From contig JADGJL010000970.1 in assembly GCA_027600665.1 (NCBI GenBank), positions 1 to 11,523 on the forward strand: 11,523 bases of DNA, in the 5' to 3' direction. The translations under genes and the position numbers were made by a program. Every line of letters starts with the position of its first letter. The first letter of the stretch is position 1. The DNA comes from Irineochytrium annulatum. Taxonomy: Eukaryota; Chytridiomycota; Chytridiomycetes; Chytridiales; Chytridiaceae. Under the pieces are notes generated by a model, which saw only the letters and a list, made by a program, of their open reading frames with translations, was not told the origin of the DNA and ran no database searches. Of this stretch, positions 1 to 9,200 are shown piece after piece.

Positions 1-939
1 CGCGTCCTGCGCGACGCCAAGATGGGGAAGGGCGACGTGCATGAGGTCGTCCTGGTCGGCGGGTCGACGCGTATCCCTCGCGTTCAGCGGCTCCTGTCGG
101 ACTTCTTCAACGGAAAGGAGCTCAACCGAGCCGTCAACCCGGATGAAGCCGTCGCGTTCGGCGCCGCAGTGCAGGCCGCCATCCTATCCGGGGAGAAGGC
201 TGAGCAGGTCGATGGTATGGTGCTGATCGACGTCGCGCCCCTCAGCCTAGGCATCGAGACGGCCGGCGGCATGATGACGAACATCATCCCGAGGAATGCC
301 ACGATCCCCATCCGCCGCACCGAGACGTTCTCGACCTACGCCGACAACCAGCCCGCGGTCCTGATTCAGGTGTACGAGGGCGAGCGCAAGCTGACGCGCG
401 ACAACAACCTCCTCGGCAAGTTCGAGCTGCCGGGCATCCCGCCTGCGCCGCGTGGCGTGCCCAAGATCGAGGTCACGTTCGATATCGACGCGGACGGCAT
501 TCTGAACGTGTCGGCCGCGGACGCGTCGACGGGGAGGAAGCAGCAGGTGACGATAACGAACGACAAAGGGCGGCTGTCGAAGGACGAGGTCGAGAGGATG
601 GTGGCGGAGGCAGAGAAGTTTAGGGAGGAGGACGACAGGATGGCGGAGAAGGTGAAGGCGCGTAACGACTTTGAGGCGTACGCGTACCATCTGAGGTCGA
701 CCGTGATGGATGACAACGTGTCGCTGGGGTCGGAGGAGAGGGGCAGGTTGAGAACGGCGGTGGAGGATGCACTGAAGTGGCTCGAGATGAACACGCAAGC
801 CGAGAAGGATGAGTATGAGGGTCGCAGGAAGGACTTGGAGGAGGTCGCGCGGCCGATAATGATGAATCTTTATGAGAGCCAGGCGCAAGCTGAGGGAATG
901 CCAACGGGGGACGGTCCGACCGTGGAGGAGGTGGACTAA
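1..939 (+). CDS. hsp70: Cytosolic Hsp70 chaperone, 3' part (5' end outside window)
   Basis: ATP-dependent chaperone of the cytosol and nucleus. The frame is open from base 1, so the first ATG at 22 is internal. Visible in order: the end of the nucleotide-binding domain ([12 protein letters not shown], then [16 protein letters not shown]), the interdomain linker region with [11 protein letters not shown], the beta-sandwich substrate-binding domain ([18 protein letters not shown], then [12 protein letters not shown]), the helical lid starting near [14 protein letters not shown], and a terminal EEVD that binds TPR co-chaperones. EEVD marks a cytosolic member, not an ER (HDEL/KDEL) or mitochondrial one. 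The last 939 bases hold no intron, as is common for heat-inducible copies. The tail after the lid is short and has a single GMP in place of the GGMP repeats usual in SSA/HSPA8-type proteins. A poly(A) signal follows at 1109. Family assignment is very secure; whether the copy is stress-induced cannot be seen. Confidence 0.97.
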   Translation, partial: RVLRDAKMGKGDVHEVVLVGGSTRIPRVQRLLSDFFNGKELNRAVNPDEAVAFGAAVQAAILSGEKAEQVDGMVLIDVAPLSLGIETAGGMMTNIIPRNATIPIRRTETFSTYADNQPAVLIQVYEGERKLTRDNNLLGKFELPGIPPAPRGVPKIEVTFDIDADGILNVSAADASTGRKQQVTITNDKGRLSKDEVERMVAEAEKFREEDDRMAEKVKARNDFEAYAYHLRSTVMDDNVSLGSEERGRLRTAVEDALKWLEMNTQAEKDEYEGRRKDLEEVARPIMMNLYESQAQAEGMPTGDGPTVEEVD

Positions 940-1108
940 ACGCATCTTCCTCATTGTGCCGTAGTAGGTTTGTCTGACATTATTATCGCTTTCCGTACAT
1001 CGCCAGCAGTTCGTTTTCTCCTCTCGCTAGTTGTATTGTCTGTCTTCCTTCTAGTTGTGTTGACCATTATCTTATGTTCGGCATCCGCTGGAGTTGCTTT
1101 CAAACTTG

Positions 1109-1114
1109 AATAAA
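1109..1114 (+). promoter_or_regulatory. Poly(A) signal AATAAA of the Hsp70 gene
   Basis: A canonical AATAAA lies 170 bases after the Hsp70 stop codon, in a T-rich spacer followed by a TTTTTT run near 1134. Position and strand fit the 3' end of the upstream gene. The motif is directly visible; its use is inferred. Confidence 0.6.
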
Positions 1115-1304
1115 ACCTCACTTGTTGAAATCGTTTTTTCCTTTGTTACATTGCAGCATGTAAATGCTGATGCTCTAAGCTTCATAATTGGGCTTATTGT
1201 CCGGACAGCAGCGTGCAGCCCACTTTGGAACCTGAGGGATAATCAAACAACTCTTCAGCCTGGAAGTTAGAAACGACGAAATTCCATCATGGTCCGTTGT
1301 TAGA

Positions 1305-1336
1305 GTGCTTGTCAGCAGTAACGTGCTTGTCAGCAG
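1305..1336. repeat. 14-bp direct repeat, period 18
   Basis: GTGCTTGTCAGCAG occurs at 1305-1318 and again at 1323-1336, separated by TAAC. It lies in the spacer between the two convergent genes. It looks like a simple local duplication; no function is suggested. Confidence 0.8.
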
Positions 1337-1374
1337 CCGGCACAAGAATAATGACAAATAATCAGAGATAATAA

Positions 1375-1380
1375 TTTAAT
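1375..1380 (-). promoter_or_regulatory. Possible poly(A) signal ATTAAA of the minus-strand receptor gene
   Basis: On the minus strand ATTAAA, the commonest variant of AATAAA, appears 132 bases after the stop codon of the receptor gene, inside an A/T-rich run. No exact AATAAA is seen on this strand nearby. Assignment rests on position only. Confidence 0.35.
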
Positions 1381-1511
1381 GCCTGCACACAAAGAAAACT
1401 TTAAAGTTGTTCAGGCGAGGCGTGAAAGGAAGAGCCCAACGAGAGAGACGTTGAGAACGAGATATGAGGACAAACAGTTTGGAGCGTGCACGCAAAGCTC
1501 CCGGATTAAGC

Positions 1512-3494
1512 CTAACGCTGATCCGCCAACAGGGGCCTCGTCAGTGACGCCGTCTTGGCGGCGTCACCCGATGTGCTTTGCGAGGGATTGAATGCCCTCT
1601 TCGTGCCCACGAGCTCATTCTTGACCTTGAGATGCTGGGAGAAGACCGTGACGAGGTCGTGGAAGCTCGTCTGAAGCTGGGAGAGCTCGTACACGAATGA
1701 CGGCGACCTCACGCCTTCGCGGTCCAGGACTTCTTGAAAACGGAGGTCCTTGAGGGTGTTAATCTGCTGCACGACAGCGATAATCTGCCAGGCGAGGCCG
1801 TTGGCGAAAACCGTGCCAATGAGGACCATGGCCGCCATGATGGTAAAGATGATAATCTGTTGGCCGAAAATTGTAAAAAAAATTTATCGAAATAACTGCC
1901 TTGCAAAGCTCACCTCAGTCTTGGTCGACGACTGTCGAAGCGCCGCAGTTACCTCATCCATGTTCAGGAACTGAATCGAAACCTGATCATTCGGGCGTTA
2001 GGTGAGCTCGCGGCGATTCTTTAGAAGCTACTAACCCACGGGACATCCCACGCGACTGCTACCAACTCAAACCTGGCCGAGTACGACCTCCCGCCAATGC
2101 TGCGCGATACGATGATCGGCCCCGAGGCGCTGATCTCGTTCGACAGGCTCGCAAGCAGGCCGACAGCGTCCGTGCTGTCATACCTGACCGTGACCCACGA
2201 GTAGAAGTCCGCCAGGAACGGGCTCGCGTATGTGGCGTTGTCATACGTGACGGTCGAGTGGCTGCCGGGGATCGCAAGGTTGAGCCCTATGCTCGTGCCA
2301 ATAAGACCGGCGTTGAATGGGTCGACGCAAGCGAAGAACATTTCGTATGGGATCGAATGAACGAGGGCGCTGAACTTGTCCGAGACGAAGGAGAGCGTCC
2401 AGTCGTTGCCTACCAGCATGCGCTCTTTCGTGACTGGGTTTTGGATAACGGCGACGGAGGTCTTGTAGGCGGCTGCGCTTGACGTTAAACAACGCTACCA
2501 TATCTTGGTGTCTTACCCTTATTCCAGGTGTACACGGGACGCATCATCGTGAAGGTGTAGTTATCCCAGTTGTACGCGAGAGGGGTGTTGGGTTCACTGT
2601 ATTCAAGAGTGCCTGCATGGTCAACTTAGGACACAAATAAGCAGCCTTTTTGTTTACTAGCTCACCATTGTAACCCGGTGTCTCCCAAGTGTAGCCAACC
2701 TTGGTGCCGTTCCAAATCAAGCCCTTCTTGCTTCCGTCGTAGTCGCAGTCGTACTCGTATAACGTGAAGTTTGTTTGCTCCCACTGCACAAATGTAGTAA
2801 GAATGAAGCGTGACCCGTACGCGTTCGACTTGCCCATCCCAAGACGTTTGAGCTCATATTTGCCGTGAAGTAGTATCCGAACAACTCTCCCGAAGGGATG
2901 GGATGAAAGAATATGTCGACAGTGTATTGCCGGAACTCCTTAAGAATAGCCAGCATAGTCTTGTACGTGGCATTCCGCCTGTAACTGTTAACACTTGAAT
3001 TCACGAGATCATCACTTCAGACCTATCTGGCAGAACCGAGAACTGATTGGTGAGCCAAAGTTCTCGCTGCAGAGCCGTAACGCGAGTTATCACGTTGGCG
3101 CTGCTCTGGACGTCGGTCAATATCTCGTTCGACACTTGGTCTTGAATTTTGGCTGCAAGGTCGTTGACGCATGATGTCGCACTGTCGAAAGTGAATTTCC
3201 TGCGATAGAACAGCTGTCAGTAGTTATCATTGCGAGGCTTTTAGGGCCATGTACCATCCGATAACTCCGACCGCGACAACCGCAGCTGTGATGTAGGTGC
3301 TATTCGGACCGTTACTTCAAAATGTCACTCTGCTAGGCGTACAATATGATTGCGAAGAACGGTATCTTGATGCCACCCTTGCGCTTCATCTCCGTGGTCA
3401 AGGGCGCGGTTGAGCCGGTCAATGAAGGGGCGGCGCTGGCTCGGCGCGTCATCGAGACGGGAAGCGATTCGGAGCCGGCGGGAGATGAGGACAT
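1512..3494 (-). CDS. Two-pass receptor-like membrane protein, eight exons, apparent frameshift
   Basis: Exons on the minus strand: 3494-3343, 3299-3255, 3199-3023, 2978-2666, 2612-2517, 2472-2036, 1982-1914 and 1856-1512 (stop). The introns are 44-57 nt except two of 43 and 53 nt, all GT-AG and phase-consistent. The start is the first ATG after an in-frame TGA. The product is about 544 residues: a short basic N-tail (KRK near 38), a membrane segment at 44-66 (IPFFAIIFTYITAAVVAVGVIGW), an outside domain at 67-430 with several N-glycosylation sequons (NAT, NFT, NGT, NYT, NAT), a second membrane segment at about 431-459 and an 85-residue cytoplasmic tail containing FVYELSQLQTSFHDLVTVF. The layout resembles Cache-type sensory receptors that carry a cyclase or kinase inside the cell, but no such domain follows. 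Exon 4 changes frame near 2838, one base short in a G run, so this may be a pseudogene or a sequencing error. The last acceptor of exon 7 could also be at 1970. Exact family not recognised. Confidence 0.75.
1544..1567. repeat. Perfect 9-bp inverted repeat with 6-nt loop inside the receptor 3' end
   Basis: GTGACGCCG, then TCTTGG, then CGGCGTCAC form a perfect hairpin. It lies 33-56 bases before the end of the receptor coding sequence and encodes part of the Gly-Asp-Ala-Ala-Lys stretch. It may simply reflect codon choice; no regulatory role is demonstrated. Confidence 0.7.
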
Positions 3495-3857
3495 CGTGCT
3501 TGTTTCCGTAGGAATTCTCGTTGCGGGTGTGTCGCGAGAGGGAAATCACCATAATGGGCTCGAGTCTCAGGCACCAGGAAATCCGCCCAGCATATTGTGT
3601 GAGATCGACATTCCCTGCCAGGGCCCGTCGGTGTGGAGGAGTATGTACGTATGTACGGACCGCGCGCCGTCCGGCCTGCAGCCTACCACCCCGCTTGCCC
3701 CCTCCCCAGGCCAGCCCCGTCCCTTCGTTCTAATTTATCCTTTTTCGTGTATTCTCCGGCAAACTCCAGGCGTACACCTCGGTAGCCAGTGCAGTCGTAA
3801 CAATATATTTCTGTCCTGCCTTCCAGCTCGTTTATTTTACCAGCAATTGGCGTGTTA
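3495..3857. other. Head-to-head spacer upstream of the receptor gene and the duplicated tail
   Basis: This 363-base stretch must include the receptor promoter on the minus strand. On the plus strand it holds an open frame that is continuous with the duplicated polymerase tail and has a protein-like piece (ILCEIDIPCQGPSVWR). A strong donor GTATGTACG at 3641 and a pyrimidine-rich acceptor (TGCCTTCCAG, ending 3826) could bound a 186-nt intron. The intron is divisible by three and the frame is open with or without it. A GTATGTAC tandem (3641-3656) lies at the donor. No TATA box is evident. Whether any exon here is real is unknown. Confidence 0.35.
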
Positions 3858-4821
3858 TCGTGGGTCGGGCACGACAGACTCCCCGAGAGTGATACCCGAC
3901 TCCCCTCCGATCGTGATATCCGACTCTGGCTCCGACGACGGTGGCGGCTCAAGACGGAAGGGAAAGAGACCGAATGCCGAGCCACGGCAGAAGAGAAGAG
4001 TGCTAGTGAATGCGGAAGCGAAGAGGGAGCGGGAACCTGTCCCGGTGAGGACGGACGCGTGGGAGTACCAAAACGCGCAAGCGAGGGCCTACGCGGAGGC
4101 GGGCTCTGATGCGTACCGGTCGTCGGACCGCGATCGCGACGCGGACCGCCCGCCAACGCTAACGTCGCAGTTGTCGGGGCTGTATGAAAACCGGGCTCCT
4201 GCACGGACATCCTCCTACTTGAGCCTGTACGATCCCCCGCCGGACGACGATCGGAAGTTTTTTTCGCATACCGACTCGGCGCCCGTTGGGCTTGCTGGCA
4301 ACGGCTCCGACCACGGGGTGGGCTCGCGCAGTCGGGCGGCAGCTGATAGGACTTATCACATCCAGGAGGAAAGCGAGAGGGTGGCATCGAGCGCGGACAG
4401 TGCGAACGGCGGTTCCGGGGGGGTTAAGGAGTGGACGTCGTCGAGGGTTGTGCGGTGGGCGAACCGGAACGACGGCGGTAACGCGACGGAGACGGCAGGA
4501 GGTCGTCGAATAAGCGACGGCGCTGAGTATTATTTTGATGATGGTTGCCAGGGTTGTAGTTATTTTGATTTTTTTAATTGCTGGTTGTATATTGTCGTTT
4601 TGTTTATGCTCAATACTAACGGGTCTTGATTTTTGATTTTTGATTAATATGCTTTCTGAATTCTGACGACCTGTCAATATTATTGCAGCGATTGATGTTG
4701 AGAATGCAGAAGCTCTTGTCTTCGCGTCCACAAATTGGGGTTTCGGTGGCAAAGGAAACGGAAGAGGAGACGATGACGAAAGTAATGGGCGTCAGCGACG
4801 AGGCATAAAGTTATCCTAGGA
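3858..4821 (+). pseudogene. Duplicated 3' end of the Trf4-like gene (5'-truncated copy A)
   Basis: This segment matches 8800-9758 at about 97% by eye in the shared exon (about 19 substitutions in about 620 nt). It starts abruptly in mid-exon and runs to the stop codon of the proposed last exon. It includes the DSPPIVISDSGSDD motif, the basic segment RRKGKRP...RQKRRVL and the Ser/Arg/Asp-rich tail. The catalytic part is absent. Exon part 3858-4477, intron 4478-4688 (donor GTAACG, branch-like TACTAAC at 4614, acceptor TTGCAG), last exon 4689-4819 ending in TAG. Without splicing, a 13-nt deletion shifts the frame and the reading runs on to 4629. With splicing the copy is intact. An extra 18 nt in its last exon keeps the frame. 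No terminal repeats, target-site duplication or poly(A) tract flank it, so a plain segmental duplication is likeliest. It is either a gene fragment or the 3' part of a new chimeric gene; it is labelled pseudogene because it has no catalytic core. Confidence 0.8.
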
Positions 4822-4837
4822 ACCTCTACCATTTTGA

Positions 4838-5444
4838 GCCTGGACAACGCTGTCCGATACGCGGCCATCCGTTCCGACCATCATTGTCGACGCGATCCTC
4901 GACATAAAAAGCAGCTGCTCCCGCCACTTCATCTCCAACTCTCTCCCACATTTTATCCTCGACCCGCTCTCTCGCATCAACGTCCTGCCGCCGCTACTTA
5001 GACTCGACGAACCACCCTCATCTCTCCCATCCCCTCGCCCCTCGCCCAGCCCACCAGTCGCCTCCCCGTCCACCGTGGCCGTGCCGGCCCTCGGGCTCGA
5101 TGCAGGTATGTCCTGGTCCCTCCCCGCCACACCATCGCGCGCCCCTTTCCCTCATGATCGTGAGTGACGTGGCAAATCTGACTCATCACCGCCTTTCCAC
5201 CCTTACTACAACAGCCGAGGTTGCGGACCTTACGGTTGATTTGACCCTCGGCACCGACCCGGGGACCACCACGATGGACACCTCGAGCGCTGTCGCGATC
5301 ATCCTGCCATCTACCGTCTTGACCTCTCCGATGACAGCCCCAAAGATCACTCAACCGGCGGCTTCGTCGAACTCGGCCTCCAAAACGACCACCCCCATTA
5401 CAGCGACCAAGAGGCCGATCCCGACGCTCTACTTGATCATTTGA
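4838..5444 (+). CDS. Unrecognised coding-like region, possible gene remnant
   Basis: From 4838 to 5105 one plus-strand frame is open for 89 codons with strongly G/C-rich third positions but contains no ATG. It includes TIIVDAILDIKSSCSRHF and then a Pro/Ser-rich stretch. A good donor (GTATGT at 5106) and acceptor (CTACAACAG ending 5214) allow a phase-consistent join to 5215-5444, which encodes a Thr/Ser/Pro-rich piece ending in TLYLII and a stop. An alternative reading is that 4910-5090, which is very pyrimidine-rich and follows an ATAAAAA stretch at 4904, is a promoter and 5' UTR. Translation would then start at the ATG at 5100 and give an unspliced 114-residue protein. A second frame within 5238-5460 is also open and acidic. 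I recognise no family. It may be the 3' part of a gene whose 5' end was lost when copy A arrived just upstream. Confidence 0.3.
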
Positions 5445-6204
5445 TGGATGATGGAAGTTGATATCCTCTGTTCTGTGTGGACGTTGACGTTTTCTGCTGT
5501 TGTACGTATTTTACGTGTCACGTTTACGTGTGTTTCGACTATTTTGTTACATTTCATCCAAACCGAAAAACTATCCCCCATCCCGTCTTCGCTTATATAG
5601 AGGCCCCTGTTCATCTTTATGCTTCCCTTTTTTTCCCATGGACCTGTGTAGTGCTTCTTCAACAGTTCAATGATGCTTCCCATGCTTCGGCAATGATTTG
5701 TTTATTTGCATATCTGTTTGCACTTCATTACCCGACTTATCTTGTTCAAATTTCATCGCCCGGTAGAACGGAGGGGGGATCCCTCCATCCTGAGCCATTG
5801 TCTTTGTTCACTTCAAGTCGCCTTTTCATTTCACAATTCTTCCTCCTTTGAACTCCTCTGTCCTGCTTCAGCCAAAAGTTTTTATCTTCGTGCTGTGTTA
5901 GTTTTTCTAAACAAACTCAACATCCACAATGAAGGTTGCTGGCGGTCGTTGTATGTAGATAGTTGTAGTTCTTGCACACAGTCGCTCGTATTTAGTTATT
6001 ACTTTCAAGCGAATGTGTCCTTGGATTTCCCGGGATTAAGCATAGCTTCGTGCGCCTTTCGGGCGGCCGTTATAGGAGTCTGTAGTCAGATGAATATATC
6101 CTGAATCCTGAAAGGGTTGTCAAAGGTAGGTTGGAAAAAACCGACTCCGTCCAGAGGCTCGACCCTACATCCCAACGTTGGCGGATCTCGACATTCTTGG
6201 GCCC
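5445..6204. other. AT-rich spacer and 5' region of the Trf4-like gene
   Basis: About 760 bases that are T-rich, with base composition unlike the genes on either side. A TATATAG box occurs at 5594-5600, too far from 6205 to assign with confidence. A short open frame with a good-looking start context lies at 5929. From 6130 the frame of the polymerase exon is open but has no ATG until 6205, so an upstream coding exon joined near 6129 (after GGTAG) or 6156 (after CCAGAG) is not excluded. No other gene is supported. Confidence 0.45.
5929..5958 (+). CDS. Possible short upstream ORF or first exon (nine codons)
   Basis: An ATG preceded by CATCCACA, a favourable fungal start context with A at -3, opens a nine-codon frame (MKVAGGRCM) ending in TAG. 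It lies 276 bases before the polymerase ATG and could be an upstream ORF in its 5' UTR. A GTATGT donor sits inside the frame at 5950, so it could also be the beginning of a spliced first exon. However, the nearest matching-phase acceptor (after 6154) would create a stop, so a coding join is not supported. Confidence 0.2.
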   Translation: MKVAGGRCM

Positions 6205-9200
6205 ATGACATTCCAGTTCGGCCGCGCAGGGTCCGCATCTCAACCCGGGGCAGCCTTCACGTTCAGCCAGCCCGCATGGGCCGCCGAGGCCGATGAGCCC
6301 GATCCGCCGCCTCCTGGTACGGGACCGCCGCTGGAGGCGCCGATGATTGCGAACTGGATGAAGGAGCGCGAGCAGCGTATCGAGGCCGAGGAGAGGGAGC
6401 GTCTCGGGCGCTACCAGGCAGAGCACGGGGAGTTGTTGGAGGATGGCAACAATCGGGAGAAAGAGGAGGATGAGAACTTTATCTCCTTCGACCTCGATGG
6501 ACTCGACGACGACTTTGACGATGACGTCCCGCGGGGACGCCGGAACCGGGGCCGTCGTGCGCGCGACCAGGACCGTTTGAGTGGGGCGATATCGACGGTC
6601 GTCAGTGAGGATATTTTGATGGAGCTGCCGGTGCCGCTTTGGGTGGACGACCCTGAGAAGTACTCGACAAACCCCGTCGACATGTTCGCGACAGAAGTTG
6701 ACGACTACATCGACTACATTGCGCCGACGGAGGCGGAGCACACGATGCGGTTGCTGACGATAGAGAGGCTTAAGAAGGTTGTCAAGTCGGTTTGGAATGA
6801 AGCCGATCTGTTCGTATTCGGATCGTTTGAGACAAAGCTTTACTTGCCAACAAGGTGAAATCCGTTTTCCTAAATCATTCAGTCCTTTCTATTTACCCTT
6901 TGTACATTAGTGACATTGATACGGTCGTCATTCATAAACTTCTCCGCGTGCCACAATGCCTTGACGACCTGGCGAACGCACTCCGGAAGCACCGGATTGG
7001 CACGAAGGTTGAGGTGATTGCGAAGGCGAGGGTTCCAATCATCAAGTACGTCGACGCGCTCACGAACTTCCCTGTCGACGTGTGCTTTAACATGGAAAGC
7101 GGACTGGTCACCGCCGAGGTCGTTACGTTGCTCCTTCAAGACCGGACTATTGGGCGTGCCCTCAAGGCCCTTGTTTATCTCTTAAAGCAGTTTCTTTCCC
7201 AACGGAGCATGAACGAGCCGTTTAGCGGCGGCTTAGGGAGTTACGCTTTGCTCTTGTTGATTACTGCCTTTCTGAAAGTGAGTGTATTTCTGTCATGTTC
7301 TGCACCTCGCTAGTGTCTTTTGGGTTGGTCGCTTTCGTCTGCTTCGTCAAATCCTTGAAACCTCACCTCTTTCTTTCGGCCATTTTTTAATAAGCTGCAC
7401 CCGCTTATTCAAACAGGCGAAATCCTTCCTGAGGAGAATATCGGGATCCTTTTCATTGAGTTTTTAGAGACGTACGGTCTCAGATTCAACTACGACGAAG
7501 TCGGAATTCGTCTGGACGGCAACGTGAACGTGTCATATTTCCGAAAAGTATGTCAGCTTGTTGTGCACCCGTTTTTTTTGTTGACTGTCCCAAAATTAGT
7601 CACCAGCGCCTCCCCAAGAGTATTCTTCCTACCGCCAAAGGCCGAAGTCGTCGCTGTCGTTGTACGACCCTACGGACAAAGGTGCGCATATTTAAACCCA
7701 TGTCGGCTTTCCACGGTTATTTAGTTGGGTTCGTTCTTGCAGGTAACGACGTCGGTGGCGGCGCCTTCAAATATCAAATGGTGAAGTACGAGTTCGCTAG
7801 GGCCTACCACCGCTTGACGGCTACGATCGCCATTGCCCACGACCGGCTGCAAGCGTACCGCGACCGTACGTCCCCCAAGCGCGGTGGGAACAGGAGTCGA
7901 CACCAGCGGTACGACTCAGACGAGGAGCAGATGAGGGACGCCGTGAGCGTGCCCGTGCGCCTTAATACGATCCTTGGCACAATCTTGAGCGTGCGGAGGG
8001 ATTTGTTTCAGCGGAGGCAGGATGTTGAGGATTTGGCGGCGCGTGTCAAGGAGGGTGAAGTGGAGACGGGATTGGAGGAGGGCGTTTGGGAGAGGGTTGA
8101 GAAGGAAATGGAGGAGCCGACGGCTCCCGTGACGGGGAAGCGCGGCCGTGACAGCGAGGAGGATGGGGAATTGGAGGACGAGCGGAGTAAATACGTGGAT
8201 GCGCGATCGAAGCGGATGAGGAGAGATGGTGATGGCGGTCGGCGGTCTCGAGGCTTGGACGACAGGAGACGGGAGCGGGATAGGGACTACGACGTTGACC
8301 AATATAAGCGGGCGGGCCGTCGGGGCCGCGACGAGGAGGACGATTATTTGCGGGGAGGGAAGAGGCGGAAGATGACCGGAGACGGCTATCGCGATAGCCG
8401 TGATCGTGATGAGTATCCGTACCGCGATGGGGATGACTACCGACGGGACGGGCGGGATCGGAGGATGCGGGAGGTCGGAGAAGAGATGGAGCGTGATCGT
8501 CGGGGTGCCGAGTTTCAGCGCGAGCAGCAGGAGCGCCAGAGGAAGGAAAAGAAGGAGCGGGAGAAGGCGCGGAAGCGGGAGGAGAAGCAGAGGAAGAAGG
8601 AGGAGGTTACCGCGGCTGAAACCAGTAACGGGGTGCGCGACGCCGTCGCCTACGACAGTCAGAACGGACGCTTTTTTACGCTTGATCGGGCGCCTGTACC
8701 GGCCTACGGAACGGAAGAGGAGCCCGTCGACGTTCGTAATATCATAGATGGCGGCGCTTATTCCAGAAGGACCGTCATCGGAGACCCTAGCAATGGCATT
8801 CGTGGGTCGAGCACGACAGACTCCCCGATAGTGATACCCGACTCCCCTCCGATCGTGATATCCGACTCTGGCTCCGACGACGGTGGCGGCTCAAGACGGA
8901 AGGGAAAGAGACCGAATGCCGAGCCACGGCAGAAGAGAAGAGTGCTAGTGAATGCGGAAGCGAAGAGGGAGCGGGAACCTGTCCCAGTGAGGACGGACGC
9001 GTGGGAGTACCAAAACGCGCAAGCGAGGGCCTACGCGGAGGTGGGCTCTGATTCCTACCGGTCGTCGGACCGCGATCGCGACGCGGACCGCCCGCCAACG
9101 CTAACGTCGCAGTTGTCGGGGCTGTATGAAAATCCGGTTCCTGCACGAACATCCTCCTACTTGAGCCTGTACGACCCGCCGCCGGACGACGATCGGAAGT

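Larger units (their letters stand above)
940..1511. other. Convergent 3' spacer between Hsp70 and the receptor gene
   Basis: The two flanking genes point towards each other, so this 572-base stretch should hold both 3' UTRs. It contains AATAAA for the plus-strand gene (1109), ATTAAA read on the minus strand (1380-1375) for the other gene, and a short direct repeat (1305-1336). Short open frames here have no recognisable protein features. I see no gene. Confidence 0.6.

Noticed and set aside
247..954. Long minus-strand open frame (235 codons) opposite Hsp70
   Set aside because: Shadow of a strongly biased coding strand; the Arg/Leu/His-rich product has no domain, while the plus strand is clearly Hsp70.
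2780..2830. A 46-nt GT-AG intron (GTCGAACG...TTTGTGCAG) to explain the receptor frame change
   Set aside because: Its length is 1 modulo 3 while 2 modulo 3 is needed; it joins to the wrong frame and removes well-conserved-looking residues.
3683..4387. Minus-strand open frame of 234 codons opposite copy A, echoed at 8787-9152 opposite copy B
   Set aside because: Occurs in both copies only because they are duplicates; Ser/Arg/Pro-rich composition results from the G/C-rich codons of the real strand.
4159..4752. Minus-strand open frame of 197 codons across the end of copy A
   Set aside because: Crosses the proposed exon and intron of the plus-strand gene and has low-complexity composition; no support.
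3858..4821. Transposon or retrocopy origin for copy A
   Set aside because: No terminal inverted repeats, target-site duplication, transposase or poly(A) tract, and the copy retains the intron.
5238..5460. Alternative acidic, His-rich frame ending LLDHLMDDGS
   Set aside because: Its third positions are less G/C-rich than the competing frame, a TGA precedes it, and no acceptor joins it in phase to the upstream exon.
5929..6204. Joining the ATG at 5929 to the polymerase exon as a first coding exon
   Set aside because: From the GTATGT donor at 5950 the only matching-phase acceptor makes a TAG; the other option needs a weak GTTGCT donor.
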